A stretch of 64,000 bases of DNA, from NCBI GenBank assembly GCA_965232595.1, contig OZ246983.1, positions 2,914,001 through 2,978,000 of the forward strand, given 5' to 3'. The stretch is from SZUA-309 sp965232595. GTDB lineage: Bacteria; Pseudomonadota; Gammaproteobacteria; Pseudomonadales; Azotimanducaceae. Below the pieces are notes generated by a model. It saw nothing but the letters and a program-made list of their open reading frames with translations, was not told the origin of the DNA and did no database searches. The stretch's first letter is position 1, and the number at the start of each line of letters is the position of its first letter. Both the position numbers and the translations under genes were made by a program. Below, one piece after another: positions 26,033 to 34,646 of the stretch.

Positions 26033-26626
26033 ATGACCATGCCATCGGTGACAGCGGCGACCCTCGATGACACCCAGCAGCTGGTTGAAACGTTGCTGGT
26101 GGCGTTTGTCGCTGATCCGTTTGCCCGCTTCATGGGCCCGGACGCCACGCAGTATCAGGCAAGCCGGGCGATCTTCGAAGCCATGGCGGTGAGCTCGGTC
26201 GACGCCGGTGGCGCCTGGCTCGGGCACAACGCCAATGGCTTCTGCGGCTCTGCCTCGCTCTGGTTTCCGCCGGGATCGGCGCCGTCTGAGGAAGCGATGG
26301 GAGCGGCAGTGCTGGAAGCGGTGGCCGCCGATCGGCTGGAAACGGTGGGTCAGGTGTTCGAGGCAATGGAGGCCTACCATCCGCAAGAGCCGCACTGGTA
26401 CCTGGCGCTGATCGGCGCCGACGCGCATTACCAGGGGCAGGGCCTGGGTGCTGCTCTGCTCAAGCACACGCTGCGGATCTGCGATGAGGCGGGCGAGGTG
26501 GCTTACCTCGAATCATCGAATCCGAGAAACATCTCCATATACGAGCGTCATGGCTTCGAATCTGTGGGCGAAATCAGGATAGGCGACTGCCCGGTCATCA
26601 CCCCCATGCTGCGGCAAGCCCGCTGA
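26033..26626 (+). CDS. GNAT-family N-acetyltransferase
   Basis: The 197-residue single-domain acetyltransferase shows WYLALIGADAHYQGQGLGAALL around residues 122-143, containing the canonical Q-x-x-G-x-G acetyl-CoA loop, and ends with SSNPRNISIYERHGFE, the standard late motif that includes the Asn and Tyr of the family. An aromatic, acidic N-terminal half probably contacts the acceptor. It starts at the first ATG after AGGAGCAG. It converges on the HAD gene 19 bases away. The acceptor is unknown. Confidence 0.88.
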   Translation: MTMPSVTAATLDDTQQLVETLLVAFVADPFARFMGPDATQYQASRAIFEAMAVSSVDAGGAWLGHNANGFCGSASLWFPPGSAPSEEAMGAAVLEAVAADRLETVGQVFEAMEAYHPQEPHWYLALIGADAHYQGQGLGAALLKHTLRICDEAGEVAYLESSNPRNISIYERHGFESVGEIRIGDCPVITPMLRQAR

Positions 26627-26645
26627 CGTTGGCCGCCCGCCGTGC

Positions 26646-27302
26646 TCATTCGTAGAGTATGTTGAGCAGGTAGAGGCGGATCTCGTCCAGAGAGTCGCTG
26701 GCAAACGCAACGTCGCTCGCCGATTGCTTCGACTTCCAGATGGCGTGCATGCCGAGGTTGATAGCCGGCTGCATATCTGCCTCGAAATTGTCGCCAACGA
26801 AGGCAGCGTGCTCAGGTGCTACGCCAAGCTCGGCAAGGCAGCAATCGAATATGGCGGGGTCCGGTTTCTTGGTGCCGAAACCTTCTGAGGTGACGATGGA
26901 GGTGAAGAGTTCGGTTACGCCCAGACCTTCAAGCTTGCTGCGCTGGTGCCGATCCCGGCCGTTGGTGACGCAGCCGAGCACTGCACCTGCGCCCAGGCAT
27001 GCCTCCAGCAGAGCTCTCATCCCGGGAAAAGGCTGCGCCTCGGCGCCGCATTTCCTGTCGTAGTCTGCGAGCAGCTCGGCGCCCAGCTGATCAGGCAGCA
27101 GGAACTCTGCCGCCAGCGTCGCGAACACCTCATGCTTCGGCATGATGATCTGATTGAGCTCGACGTAGCGCTCGAGCCAGAGCGCCGCTGGCACACCCTG
27201 GCGCGACAGCTCGAAGCCCGCGTGTTGCAGGCCACCCATCCTGTTCAAGGTGCTGGTCTTGTCGTGGAGCGTTTCGTCCAGATCGAAGAGTACGGCCTGC
27301 AA
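26646..27302 (-). CDS. HAD-superfamily hydrolase, YjjG/subfamily IA-like
   Basis: The 218-residue phosphatase has motif I FDLDETLHD with the nucleophile Asp near residue 8, motif II VTNGRDRHQ with Thr, motif III Lys in GTKKPDP and motif IV VGDNFEAD with its acid pair. The insertion after motif I is helical, as in subfamily IA enzymes that act on nucleotides and sugar phosphates. It is the last gene of a minus-strand set running RidA-like, pyrC, SDR, HAD with short gaps, so a link to pyrimidine salvage is conceivable but not shown. Confidence 0.88.
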   Translation of the reverse strand: MQAVLFDLDETLHDKTSTLNRMGGLQHAGFELSRQGVPAALWLERYVELNQIIMPKHEVFATLAAEFLLPDQLGAELLADYDRKCGAEAQPFPGMRALLEACLGAGAVLGCVTNGRDRHQRSKLEGLGVTELFTSIVTSEGFGTKKPDPAIFDCCLAELGVAPEHAAFVGDNFEADMQPAINLGMHAIWKSKQSASDVAFASDSLDEIRLYLLNILYE

Positions 27303-27324
27303 TCGCTCCTCCCGGCTGGTCGCC

Positions 27325-28149
27325 TCAGCGGTTGCCTGCCATCTGTGCGATCAGAAAGCGGACGTCGTACTCCTCGTCACCGTCGTAACGGGGCGCGTAG
27401 GTCTCGTAGGCTTTTGCGATTTCCGCGTAGCGTTCTTCGATGTGCTGCATGTTGTAGGCGTGGGAGACGATGTAGAACTGACCGTCGCCGATCTGCTTCA
27501 GCACGATCGCGGCGAACTCGTCCGTATCCATCGCCAGGTGAGCCACCGCCTCCGTGAGGCCGGACTTTACGAAGCCCGGAATGATCAGGCCGACGTGAAT
27601 GAAGTCCGGCATCTGCTCGCGCAGGTTGTCGGTCATGCCCAGCACGGCGTGTTTGGTCGCCAGATAGGCAGCGTTGTTGGGCACGGCGTTGAACAGCGAG
27701 TTTTCCGAGCCGGTGTTGTAGATGCCCGCAGGGGAGCCCTGTTCAACCAGCCGAGCGGCGAACACCCGGCAGACGTGCCAGACGCCGAAGAAGTTCACAT
27801 CGAACACCGCGTGCAGCTCTTCGATCGGCGTGTCGATGATCGGTTTCTGGCCGATGCCGATGCCGGCGTTGTTGAAAACCATGTCCACCCGCTCGAACTC
27901 CTGCCAGGCTCGATCGGCCAACGCCTCCACCTGCTCGAGCCGGGTCACGTCACAGACCTGATAGTGCGCGTCCACGCCCTCATCAGTCAGCGCTGCAACG
28001 GCAGCCTGCAGTCTCCCCTCGTCGGGCTCGGCGATCATGATCCTGCAGCCACGCTGGCCCAGATTCCGGGCGATGGCGAAGCCGATGCCGGATGCCCCGC
28101 CGGTGATGACCACGTTACGGTTGTCCAGCTCGAATGGTCCCTGCCACAT
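27325..28149 (-). CDS. Short-chain dehydrogenase/reductase (SDR)
   Basis: This 274-residue classical SDR has the cofactor loop TGGASGIGFAIA near residues 16-27, MIAEPDEGR after strand two (acid residue suggesting NAD), NNAGIG, and YLATKHAV as the catalytic Tyr-x3-Lys. A long C-terminal helix pair follows. The chemistry is an alcohol/ketone oxidoreduction on an unknown substrate. Its stop lies 22 bases before the HAD start, and its own start is 36 bases after the pyrC stop, so all are likely on one transcript. Confidence 0.9.
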   Translation of the reverse strand: MWQGPFELDNRNVVITGGASGIGFAIARNLGQRGCRIMIAEPDEGRLQAAVAALTDEGVDAHYQVCDVTRLEQVEALADRAWQEFERVDMVFNNAGIGIGQKPIIDTPIEELHAVFDVNFFGVWHVCRVFAARLVEQGSPAGIYNTGSENSLFNAVPNNAAYLATKHAVLGMTDNLREQMPDFIHVGLIIPGFVKSGLTEAVAHLAMDTDEFAAIVLKQIGDGQFYIVSHAYNMQHIEERYAEIAKAYETYAPRYDGDEEYDVRFLIAQMAGNR

Positions 28150-28184
28150 GGTGACTCTCCCTGTTCGGTTTGCGTTGCGTAAGG

Positions 28185-29231
28185 CTAGAGAACGCCTTCG
28201 AATTTCCAGCCGAGGCTCTCCCCGGCGTGGAACGGTACGACCTGCTCTTCGGACCTGGTGATCAGCTCCGGCACGGCGTAGCTGGTTCTGCGCAGCAGCA
28301 CCCGGCTCTCGTTCAGCGGCAGGCCGTAGAACGATGGCCCGAACTCGGAGGCGAAGGCTTCGAACCGGTCCAGCGCGTCCTCTTCCTCGAAAACCTGAAG
28401 GTAGCTTTCCAGCGCCACCGGAGCGCTGAAGATGCCCGCGCAGCCGCAGTCGGCTTCTTTGTCCTCTTTGCGGTGCGGCGCGGTATCGGTGCCGAGGAAA
28501 AACTTCGGGTTGCCGGAGGTTGCCGCCCGGCGCAGGGCGGCTTTGTGCTCGCGGCGCTTGGCCACCGGCAGGCAGTAAGCGTGGGGACGAAGGCCGCCTT
28601 TGAACAGATCGTTGCGGTCGATGTGCAGATGATGAGCGGTGATGGTGGCCGCCAGGTTGGCCCCTGCTGATTCCACGAACTGAACCGCATCGGCCGTGGT
28701 GATGTGCTCGAGCACTACCTTCAATCCCGGCAGCGCCTCCAGCAGCGGCGTGAGAATCGTCTCGATGAAGACCGCTTCGCGGTCGAAGACGTCAATCTCC
28801 GGGGTCACCACCTCACCGTGCACTAGCAGCGGCATGCCGATGTCCTGCATCCGCTCGAGCACGGGGTAGATGTTCGTAACGTCCGTGACACCGGCATCCG
28901 AGTTGGTAGTGGCGCCCGCGGGATACAGTTTGCAGGCGGTGAAGGCGCCGAGCTCGAAACCGGCGGCAACCTCATCGGCCGCGATGGTGTCGGTCAGATA
29001 GGCGGTCATGAGCGGGGTGAACTCCCGCTCCGGAGGCAACGCGGCGAGGATCCGCTCGCGATAGGCCTCAGCCGCGGCCACGGTGGTCACCGGCGGCACC
29101 AGGTTCGGCATCACGATGGCGCGCGCGAACTGTCGGGCGGTGTGATCAGCCGCCAGGCTCAACATGTCGCCGTCGCGGAGGTGGACGTGCCAGTCGTCCG
29201 GGCGACGGATGATCAGCTCGTCGTTGCTCAT
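28185..29231 (-). CDS. pyrC: Dihydroorotase, E. coli PyrC type
   Basis: The enzyme makes dihydroorotate from carbamoyl aspartate in pyrimidine synthesis. The 348-residue length is that of the class II (PyrC) type. The metal motif DDWHVHLRDGD is at the N-terminus, followed by MPNLVPPVTT, the carbamylated lysine in ACKLYPAGATTNSDAGV, His in LLVHGEV and LEHITTADA, and the metal Asp in FLGTDTAPHRKEDKE. The start ATG overlaps the RidA-like stop by four bases (ATGA), so expression is coupled. No other pyrimidine gene is in the window. Confidence 0.95.
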   Translation of the reverse strand: MSNDELIIRRPDDWHVHLRDGDMLSLAADHTARQFARAIVMPNLVPPVTTVAAAEAYRERILAALPPEREFTPLMTAYLTDTIAADEVAAGFELGAFTACKLYPAGATTNSDAGVTDVTNIYPVLERMQDIGMPLLVHGEVVTPEIDVFDREAVFIETILTPLLEALPGLKVVLEHITTADAVQFVESAGANLAATITAHHLHIDRNDLFKGGLRPHAYCLPVAKRREHKAALRRAATSGNPKFFLGTDTAPHRKEDKEADCGCAGIFSAPVALESYLQVFEEEDALDRFEAFASEFGPSFYGLPLNESRVLLRRTSYAVPELITRSEEQVVPFHAGESLGWKFEGVL

Positions 29232-29710
29232 GTCGTCAGGATCAGCTCCGCTTCGATCTCCACCGGAACCGAGAAAGGCAGCTCCGCCATGCCGACGGCT
29301 GAGCGGGAATGGGCGCCGGTCTCCGGACCGAACACCTCGATGATCAGGTCGGAGGCACCGTTGATCACCGCGGGGATGTTGTTGAAACCGGGGGCCACGT
29401 TGACCATCCCGAACAGCTTCAGCCAGCCCTCGACCGCATCCAGGCTGCCCGCTGCCTGGCGGATCGTTGCAAGGAAGCCCAGAGCAACCTGGCGGGCTGC
29501 GTCGTAGGCCTGCGCTTCGCTCACCTCCGCACCGACCTTGCCGAGCGGCTTCAGCATGCCGCTGCCATCGGAGGCCAGAGGCACGTGGCCAGCGAGATAG
29601 GCATGGCGGCCATCGATCCGAATCAGATCAAAGGGCAGGCTCGAGGTATCCATGGGCGGGGGCAGGGTCAGGCCGAGTTCGGCCAGCCGCGCTTCGGCAG
29701 AATCAGCCAT
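29228..29710 (-). CDS. RidA/YjgF-like family protein
   Basis: The protein is 160 residues from the ATG at 29710, chosen because AAGGAAA lies just upstream; the frame stays open further but that part is Arg/Ala-rich and lacks family similarity. It shows the chorismate-mutase-like fold of the RidA/Rid7-type proteins with AYLAGHVPLASDG, ARQVALGFLATIRQAAGSLD and a FGPETGAHSRSAVGMAELP segment. The usual catalytic Arg of RidA is matched by the Arg in HSRSAVG. It probably deaminates imine/enamine intermediates or is a paralogue with another role. It heads the pyrC operon. Confidence 0.85.
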   Translation of the reverse strand: MADSAEARLAELGLTLPPPMDTSSLPFDLIRIDGRHAYLAGHVPLASDGSGMLKPLGKVGAEVSEAQAYDAARQVALGFLATIRQAAGSLDAVEGWLKLFGMVNVAPGFNNIPAVINGASDLIIEVFGPETGAHSRSAVGMAELPFSVPVEIEAELILTT

Positions 29711-29813
29711 TAGCGTTTCCTTGGGTGCTGAGTTGCGGGTCGTAAGTGGTCGTACTTTAACGGCCGCGGCTCGCGTTGTCCGCTTTGCGGCTTTCCGTGT
29801 AGGGTTCGCAAAC

Positions 29814-31328
29814 ATGAGCGAAGCAGAGATTCAGCCGTCAACCGCAGCTACCGAGCGCCCGGTCGTAGCGCCGGAGGCGCTGGCGCGGGCGCTGAAGAAA
29901 CTGCGATCGAGGCTGCCCAGGCAATGCCTGCTGACAGAGCCGCAGGCGCTCAAACCCTTCGAGTCCGATGGCCTCACCGCCCTGCGCGAAGTGCCGTGGC
30001 TGGTGGCGTTGCCGGAAACCGAAGCGCAGGTTGCCGAGGTGCTGGCCGTTTGCCGGGAAGAGGGGGTGCCGGTGGTGCCACGCGGAGCCGGTACCGGCCT
30101 GTCCGGTGGCGCCCGGCCGTTGGCGGATGGCGTGCTGCTCGGTCTCTCGAAGCTGAGCCGGATCCTCGAAATTGATCTCGACAACTGTGCGGCGCGGGTC
30201 CAGCCCGGCGTGCGCAACCTGGCGATCTCCGAAGCGGTGGCGGAGCATGGGCTCTACTACGCGCCGGACCCATCTTCGCAGATCGCCTGTTCCATCGGTG
30301 GCAACGTCGCTGAAAATGCCGGCGGCGTGCACTGCCTGAAGTACGGCCTGACCGTCAACAACGTGCTCGGCCTGAAGGTGCTGACGCTGGCGGGCGACGA
30401 GCTGCAGATCGGTGGCCCCGGTGGGGATCTGGAGTCCCTGGATCTGCTGGCCCTGTTCTGCGGCTCCGAAGGGATGCTTGGCGTGGTGACGGAAGTCTGG
30501 GTGCGCCTACTGCCGGCGCCGCCGGAGCGTCGGGTTCTGCTGGCCGCGTTTCCGACGGTTGCAGGGGCGGCGGATTCGGTGGCGGCCATCATTGGTCGTG
30601 GTCTGATTCCCGCAGGGCTCGAGATGATGGACACGCCGGCAATCAGAGCGGCCGAAGCCTTCGTTCAGGCCGGTTACCCGACGGACGCCGGCGCCATCCT
30701 GCTCTGTGAGCTGGACGGCGTGCCGACGGAAGTGGCCTCTGACGCGACCATGGTAATGCGCGTGTTCGAGGAGTTTGGCGCTTCTGATGTGCAGGTCGCA
30801 ACCAGCGAAGAAGATCAAGCTCGCCTCTGGCTTGGCCGCAAAGCCGCGTTTCCGGCCGTGGGCAGGCTGTCGCCCGACTACTACTGCATGGATGGCACGA
30901 TCCCGCGGGCCAGGGTTGCCGAAGTGCTGGGCCGGATCACAGCCCTCTCAGAGCAGCACGGCCTGGGCGTGGCGAACGTGTTCCATGCCGGCGATGGCAA
31001 CCTGCACCCGCTGATCCTCTACGATGCCAACGTGCCGGGCGAGCTCGACAAAGCCGAGCAGTTCGGGGCCGACATCCTGGCCGCCTGCGTGGCGGCAGGC
31101 GGAACGGTGACCGGCGAGCACGGCGTGGGCCTGGAGAAGCTCGATTCCATGTGTGGCCAGTTCAACGACGCGGAGCTCGAGCAGTTCTTCCGCCTGCGTG
31201 CTGCCTTCGATCCGGACGGGCTGATGAATCCAGGCAAGGCGATTCCCACGCTGACCCGATGCGCTGAGGTCGGTGGGATGCACGTGCACGAGGGCCGGCT
31301 CCCGTTTCCCAACCTCGAGCGATTCTGA
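29814..31328 (+). CDS. glcD: Glycolate oxidase FAD subunit
   Basis: The 504-residue flavoprotein has the PCMH-type FAD domain, with the pyrophosphate loop PRGAGTGLSGGARPLADGV near residues 84-102 and CSIGGNVAENAGGVHCLKYG near 158-177. The C-terminal FAD-linked oxidase part contains VFHAGDGNLHPLI and GTVTGEHGVGLEK. This is the catalytic D-lactate/glycolate dehydrogenase subunit. Start at the ATG at 29814; the frame upstream is not conserved-looking. glcE begins 5 bases after the stop and glcF follows, the usual DEF order, which makes the assignment firm. Confidence 0.94.
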   Translation: MSEAEIQPSTAATERPVVAPEALARALKKLRSRLPRQCLLTEPQALKPFESDGLTALREVPWLVALPETEAQVAEVLAVCREEGVPVVPRGAGTGLSGGARPLADGVLLGLSKLSRILEIDLDNCAARVQPGVRNLAISEAVAEHGLYYAPDPSSQIACSIGGNVAENAGGVHCLKYGLTVNNVLGLKVLTLAGDELQIGGPGGDLESLDLLALFCGSEGMLGVVTEVWVRLLPAPPERRVLLAAFPTVAGAADSVAAIIGRGLIPAGLEMMDTPAIRAAEAFVQAGYPTDAGAILLCELDGVPTEVASDATMVMRVFEEFGASDVQVATSEEDQARLWLGRKAAFPAVGRLSPDYYCMDGTIPRARVAEVLGRITALSEQHGLGVANVFHAGDGNLHPLILYDANVPGELDKAEQFGADILAACVAAGGTVTGEHGVGLEKLDSMCGQFNDAELEQFFRLRAAFDPDGLMNPGKAIPTLTRCAEVGGMHVHEGRLPFPNLERF

Positions 31329-31333
31329 AGGTC

Positions 31334-32365
31334 GTGCGGGATTCCAGCGACGAGTTTCTGCAGGCCATCGCCAGTGCCAGGGATGCCGGTCAGCGGCTTT
31401 CCATTGTCGGCACCGGCAGCAAGGCCGCGCTGTCCGGTGATCCCAACAGCGCTGAAGGTCGCCTGCTCTCTACCGTGGAGCACACCGGCATTGTCGACTA
31501 CCGACCGGACGAGCTGGTGGTGACCGTCCGGTCCGGCACGTCACTCAGAGAGCTGAATCAGCTCCTTGCCCGGGAGGGGCAGATGCTCGGCTTCGAACCG
31601 CCGGAGTATAGAGGCCTCGGCACGGTGGGTGGCGCTGTGGCGTCCGGGCTCGCCGGGCCGGGTCGGGCCTGGCGCGGTGGCGCGCGCGATTCGGTGCTGG
31701 GTGTGCAGATGATCAACGGGCTCGCCGAACGTCTGCGGTTCGGCGGTCAGGTGATGAAAAACGTTGCGGGGTTCGATGTCTCTCGCCTGCAGGCAGGCGC
31801 CTTCGGCATGCTCGGGCTGATCCTCGAGGTGAGCCTCAAGGTGTTGCCGCTCCCCCAATCCGAGCAGACGCTCTGCCTCGATCTCGGCGCCGCGGACGCG
31901 CAGGCCAGAGTGCTCGAGTGGGCGCGCAGTCCGTATCCGATCAGCGCCACAGCCTGGCTCGACGGGGTGCTCTGGGTCCGGCTGTCCGGTGCGGAAGCCG
32001 CTGTCAGCCAGACGAGCGCTGAGTTCGGCGGGGAGGCTCAATCGGACAATACCTTCTGGTCGGCGCTCAGGGACCACAGCCTGCCGTATTTCCGCGCAGG
32101 CGAAGTCTCCTGTCGTCACCTGGCGCCGGCAAGCCCGCTGCTGCCGGAAGATCAGGTGCTCGAGTGGAATGGTGCCCGCCGCTGGAGCAATGCCGGCAGC
32201 GCCGACGCTGGTTATCGGCTGTTCGGCGAAGGCTACGCGCGCTTCCGCTGCCGCGAAGGCGGCGGCGATCCGGTCACGGCCGAGTACCAGGCACGAATCA
32301 AGCAGGCCTTCGACCCGGACAACCTGTTCAACCCGGAGCTGACCGATGCAGACGTCGCTGCCTGA
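31334..32365 (+). CDS. glcE: Glycolate oxidase FAD-binding subunit
   Basis: The 343-residue subunit starts with GTG and has the FAD-binding VGTGSKAALSG near residue 25, the acid-rich ELVVTVRSGTSLRELN and the GTVGGAVASGLAGPGRAWRG loop, all as in GlcE. It forms the FAD-containing partner of GlcD in the membrane-associated glycolate dehydrogenase complex. It overlaps glcF by 20 bases, with the glcF ATG inside its end, so the complex subunits are translationally coupled. Glycolate, a major algal exudate, is the expected substrate and fits a marine organism. Confidence 0.93.
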   Translation: MRDSSDEFLQAIASARDAGQRLSIVGTGSKAALSGDPNSAEGRLLSTVEHTGIVDYRPDELVVTVRSGTSLRELNQLLAREGQMLGFEPPEYRGLGTVGGAVASGLAGPGRAWRGGARDSVLGVQMINGLAERLRFGGQVMKNVAGFDVSRLQAGAFGMLGLILEVSLKVLPLPQSEQTLCLDLGAADAQARVLEWARSPYPISATAWLDGVLWVRLSGAEAAVSQTSAEFGGEAQSDNTFWSALRDHSLPYFRAGEVSCRHLAPASPLLPEDQVLEWNGARRWSNAGSADAGYRLFGEGYARFRCREGGGDPVTAEYQARIKQAFDPDNLFNPELTDADVAA

Positions 32366-33602
32366 GGCCTTCATCGCCACGGACGCGGGCAAGCGGGCCG
32401 AGTCGATTCTTCGCAGCTGCGTGCACTGTGGGTTCTGCAACGCGACCTGTCCCACCTACCAGCTGCTGGGGGATGAGCTGGATGGTCCGCGCGGACGGAT
32501 CTACCTGATCAAGGACATGCTCGAGCAGGAGCAGACGAACTCGGTTGCGAGCGACCATCTGGATCGTTGCCTGACCTGCCGCGCCTGCGAAACCACCTGT
32601 CCCAGCGGCGTCGCTTATGGCGAGCTGCTGGAGATCGGTCGTAACTATCTGGAAGCGAACCGATCGCGCTCGTTATCGGAGCGATTCGTGCGCAGCTGGC
32701 TCCTGCGGGTGGTACCGAACCCGAAGTCTTTCGCTTTCTGGAGCGCCCTCGGCCGATTCGCGAAGCCTTTCCTGAGCAAACGCCTGAAGCGACAGCTGCC
32801 GGCGAAAGCCGCACGCCCGGATTCGCCGAGCCCCGAGGTGACGGTTCCTGTCGGCACCGTGCTGCTGCTGGACGGCTGCGTGCAGCGCACGGCAACGCCC
32901 GGCGTCAACGACACTCTGCAACGCCTGCTTGCCTCGCGACAGGTCCGGGTGCTGCGGGCGAAGGATGAAGGCTGTTGCGGCGGCCTGGCGCTGCACCTCG
33001 GCGAGGAAGCGAAGGGCCTGGAAACCATGGCGGCCAGCCTCGACGCGTTGGCGCCACTGCTCGATGAGGTGGATGCGGTGATCTCTACCGCCAGCGGTTG
33101 CGGGGTCACTCTGAAGGATTACGGACGGCTGCTGGCGGCCGACGAGGCGCGGGCGGATAAGGCGGCGCTGCTGACGCAGAAGATCGTCGATGCCGGAGAG
33201 TATCTGGCGGCGTTGGGCGGCAGCTGGGGCCGTGCCGAACCCTCTGCAGCGGTCGCCCTGCACGTGCCCTGCACGCTGCAGCATGGCCAACGGCAGGGCG
33301 CCCATCCCAGAGAGCTGCTGGCGGCTGCCGGCTACGAGCTGGTGCCGACCCGTGATGATCACCTGTGCTGCGGCTCGGCAGGCAGCTACGCGCTGCTGCA
33401 GCCCGAGCTTTCCGAGCGGCTCGGTGCCGACAAGGTGGCGGCACTGACCGGCAACGAGCCGGATGTGATCGCGACGGCAAACGTCGGATGTCAGATGCAT
33501 CTGGGTGGTCAGGCCGAGGTGCCGGTCCGGCACTGGCTGGAGCTGCTGGCGCCGAACGAAGCGAAAGGAGGGGCTGATGAGCCGGTTGCCCAGGGTGATT
33601 GA
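32346..33602 (+). CDS. glcF: Glycolate oxidase iron-sulfur subunit
   Basis: The 418-residue protein has two [4Fe-4S] ferredoxin-type motifs, CVHCGFCNATCP and CLTCRACETTCP, near residues 26 and 76. Two CCG-type domains follow, with GCCGGLAL and LCCGSAGS typical of heterodisulfide-reductase-like subunits. It passes electrons from the flavin subunits to quinone. It overlaps glcE by 20 bases and its own end overlaps the downstream acetyltransferase start by 26 bases. All expected cysteines are present, so the operon looks functional. Confidence 0.94.
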   Translation: MQTSLPEAFIATDAGKRAESILRSCVHCGFCNATCPTYQLLGDELDGPRGRIYLIKDMLEQEQTNSVASDHLDRCLTCRACETTCPSGVAYGELLEIGRNYLEANRSRSLSERFVRSWLLRVVPNPKSFAFWSALGRFAKPFLSKRLKRQLPAKAARPDSPSPEVTVPVGTVLLLDGCVQRTATPGVNDTLQRLLASRQVRVLRAKDEGCCGGLALHLGEEAKGLETMAASLDALAPLLDEVDAVISTASGCGVTLKDYGRLLAADEARADKAALLTQKIVDAGEYLAALGGSWGRAEPSAAVALHVPCTLQHGQRQGAHPRELLAAAGYELVPTRDDHLCCGSAGSYALLQPELSERLGADKVAALTGNEPDVIATANVGCQMHLGGQAEVPVRHWLELLAPNEAKGGADEPVAQGD

Positions 33603-34146
33603 ATCGGAGCGGCTGCTGCTGCGGCTTCCGGTCGAGGCAGACGTGCAGGCGCTGAACGAGGCAATCGTCGCCTCCCACCCGGAACTGTCGCTCTGGATGG
33701 ACTGGGCGGTGAATCCCCAGACGCCGGAAGAAACCGCTGAGTTCGTGCGCGGCAGCGAAACCAGCTGGAAAGAGGAAACGGCGCTGAACCTGCTCATGGT
33801 CGAGCGGGCAACCGCCGAGATCGTCGGTGCGACCGGCTACCCGCGGCTGGACTGGGAGGTGCCCCGGTTCGAGATCGGCTACTGGGTGCGGTCGGATCGA
33901 GTCGGCCAGGGTTATGCCAGCGAGTCGACCTGGGCTCTGGCCAGGCATGCCTTCGAGGCGCAGGCCGCGCACCGCGTGGAGCTGCGGATGGACGATCGGA
34001 ACGATCGCAGTTGGGCCGTTGCGGAACGCCTCGGCTTCAGCCTGGAAGCGACGCTGAGGCATGAAGTGCGAGTGCCTGACGGCAGTCTGCGGGACACCCG
34101 GGTCTATGGCGCGGTGCAGCTCGATGAGCTGACAGCGCCAGGCTAG
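33577..34146 (+). CDS. GNAT acetyltransferase, RimJ/RimL type
   Basis: From the ATG with a strong AAAGGAGGGG site the protein has 189 residues; the longer frame upstream lies inside glcF and is not used. The sequence opens with IESERLLLRLPVEAD, the typical start of RimJ/RimL-like N-alpha-acetyltransferases. It has FEIGYWVRSDRVGQGYASE with the acetyl-CoA loop, and ENEMDDRNDRSWAVAERLGFS-like late motif (seen as LRMDDRNDRSWAVAERLGFS). Targets may be ribosomal protein N-termini or small amines. It is coupled to glcF by a 26-base overlap. Confidence 0.88.
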   Translation: MSRLPRVIESERLLLRLPVEADVQALNEAIVASHPELSLWMDWAVNPQTPEETAEFVRGSETSWKEETALNLLMVERATAEIVGATGYPRLDWEVPRFEIGYWVRSDRVGQGYASESTWALARHAFEAQAAHRVELRMDDRNDRSWAVAERLGFSLEATLRHEVRVPDGSLRDTRVYGAVQLDELTAPG

Positions 34147-34646
34147 CCGCGGACCGTTTTCCAGCGCGCTCGGATCTCCGCCGCCTCAGCCGATTCTCCT
34201 TGCGCCTCCTTGGCATCGGCGATCACCAGCCAGGCGTCTCTCTGCCAGTCCGCACGACTGCCAGCCAGCGACAGCGCTTTCCGGGCGTAGCGAATGGCGG
34301 TATCTGGATCCTCGTTGGCAAGTTCCAGGCGCGCGAGGCCCGTCCAAAGATCCGCCCGGCGCGGATCGATGCGCACGGCCCGTTCCGCGTAGGAGAGCGC
34401 TTCTGCAATTTCGCCGCTCGCCGCGGCACGCTCTGACTGCTTCAGCAGCGCCAAGGTGGCCTGATCGGGAGAAGGTCGTGGCGCCGGGGGCGGCTGCGCT
34501 GCTTCTTCGGGGGCAGCGTCTGCCGCTGTCGCGTCGGAGATGTCCTCCGGCATTTCGGCTTCTGCTTCCGACCCGGGCACCGGCGATGTTGCGCAACCTG
34601 CGGCCAGGAGCAGCAGGGCAGTCAGCAGCAACAGGCCAGGCTTCAT
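34143..34646 (-). CDS. TPR-containing lipoprotein, likely PBP1b partner
   Basis: The 167-residue protein begins with a lipoprotein signal, LLLAAGCA, so Cys17 would be lipidated and the protein held in the outer membrane facing the periplasm. A Pro/Ala/Glu-rich linker follows, then two tetratricopeptide units (EALSYAERAVRIDPRRADLW and DTAIRYARKALSLAGSRADW). Its ATG overlaps the mrcB stop as ATGA, so it is co-expressed with PBP1b. A lipoprotein with TPRs next to mrcB recalls the outer-membrane activators of PBP1b and may fulfil a similar role. It converges with the acetyltransferase gene, overlapping by four bases. Confidence 0.8.
   Translation of the reverse strand: MKPGLLLLTALLLLAAGCATSPVPGSEAEAEMPEDISDATAADAAPEEAAQPPPAPRPSPDQATLALLKQSERAAASGEIAEALSYAERAVRIDPRRADLWTGLARLELANEDPDTAIRYARKALSLAGSRADWQRDAWLVIADAKEAQGESAEAAEIRARWKTVRG

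Noticed and set aside
29711..29815. Upstream extension of the RidA-like protein
   Set aside because: The extra residues are Arg, Ala, Thr and Lys-rich. A better ribosome site precedes the ATG at 29710, and the extension runs over the divergent promoter region of glcD.
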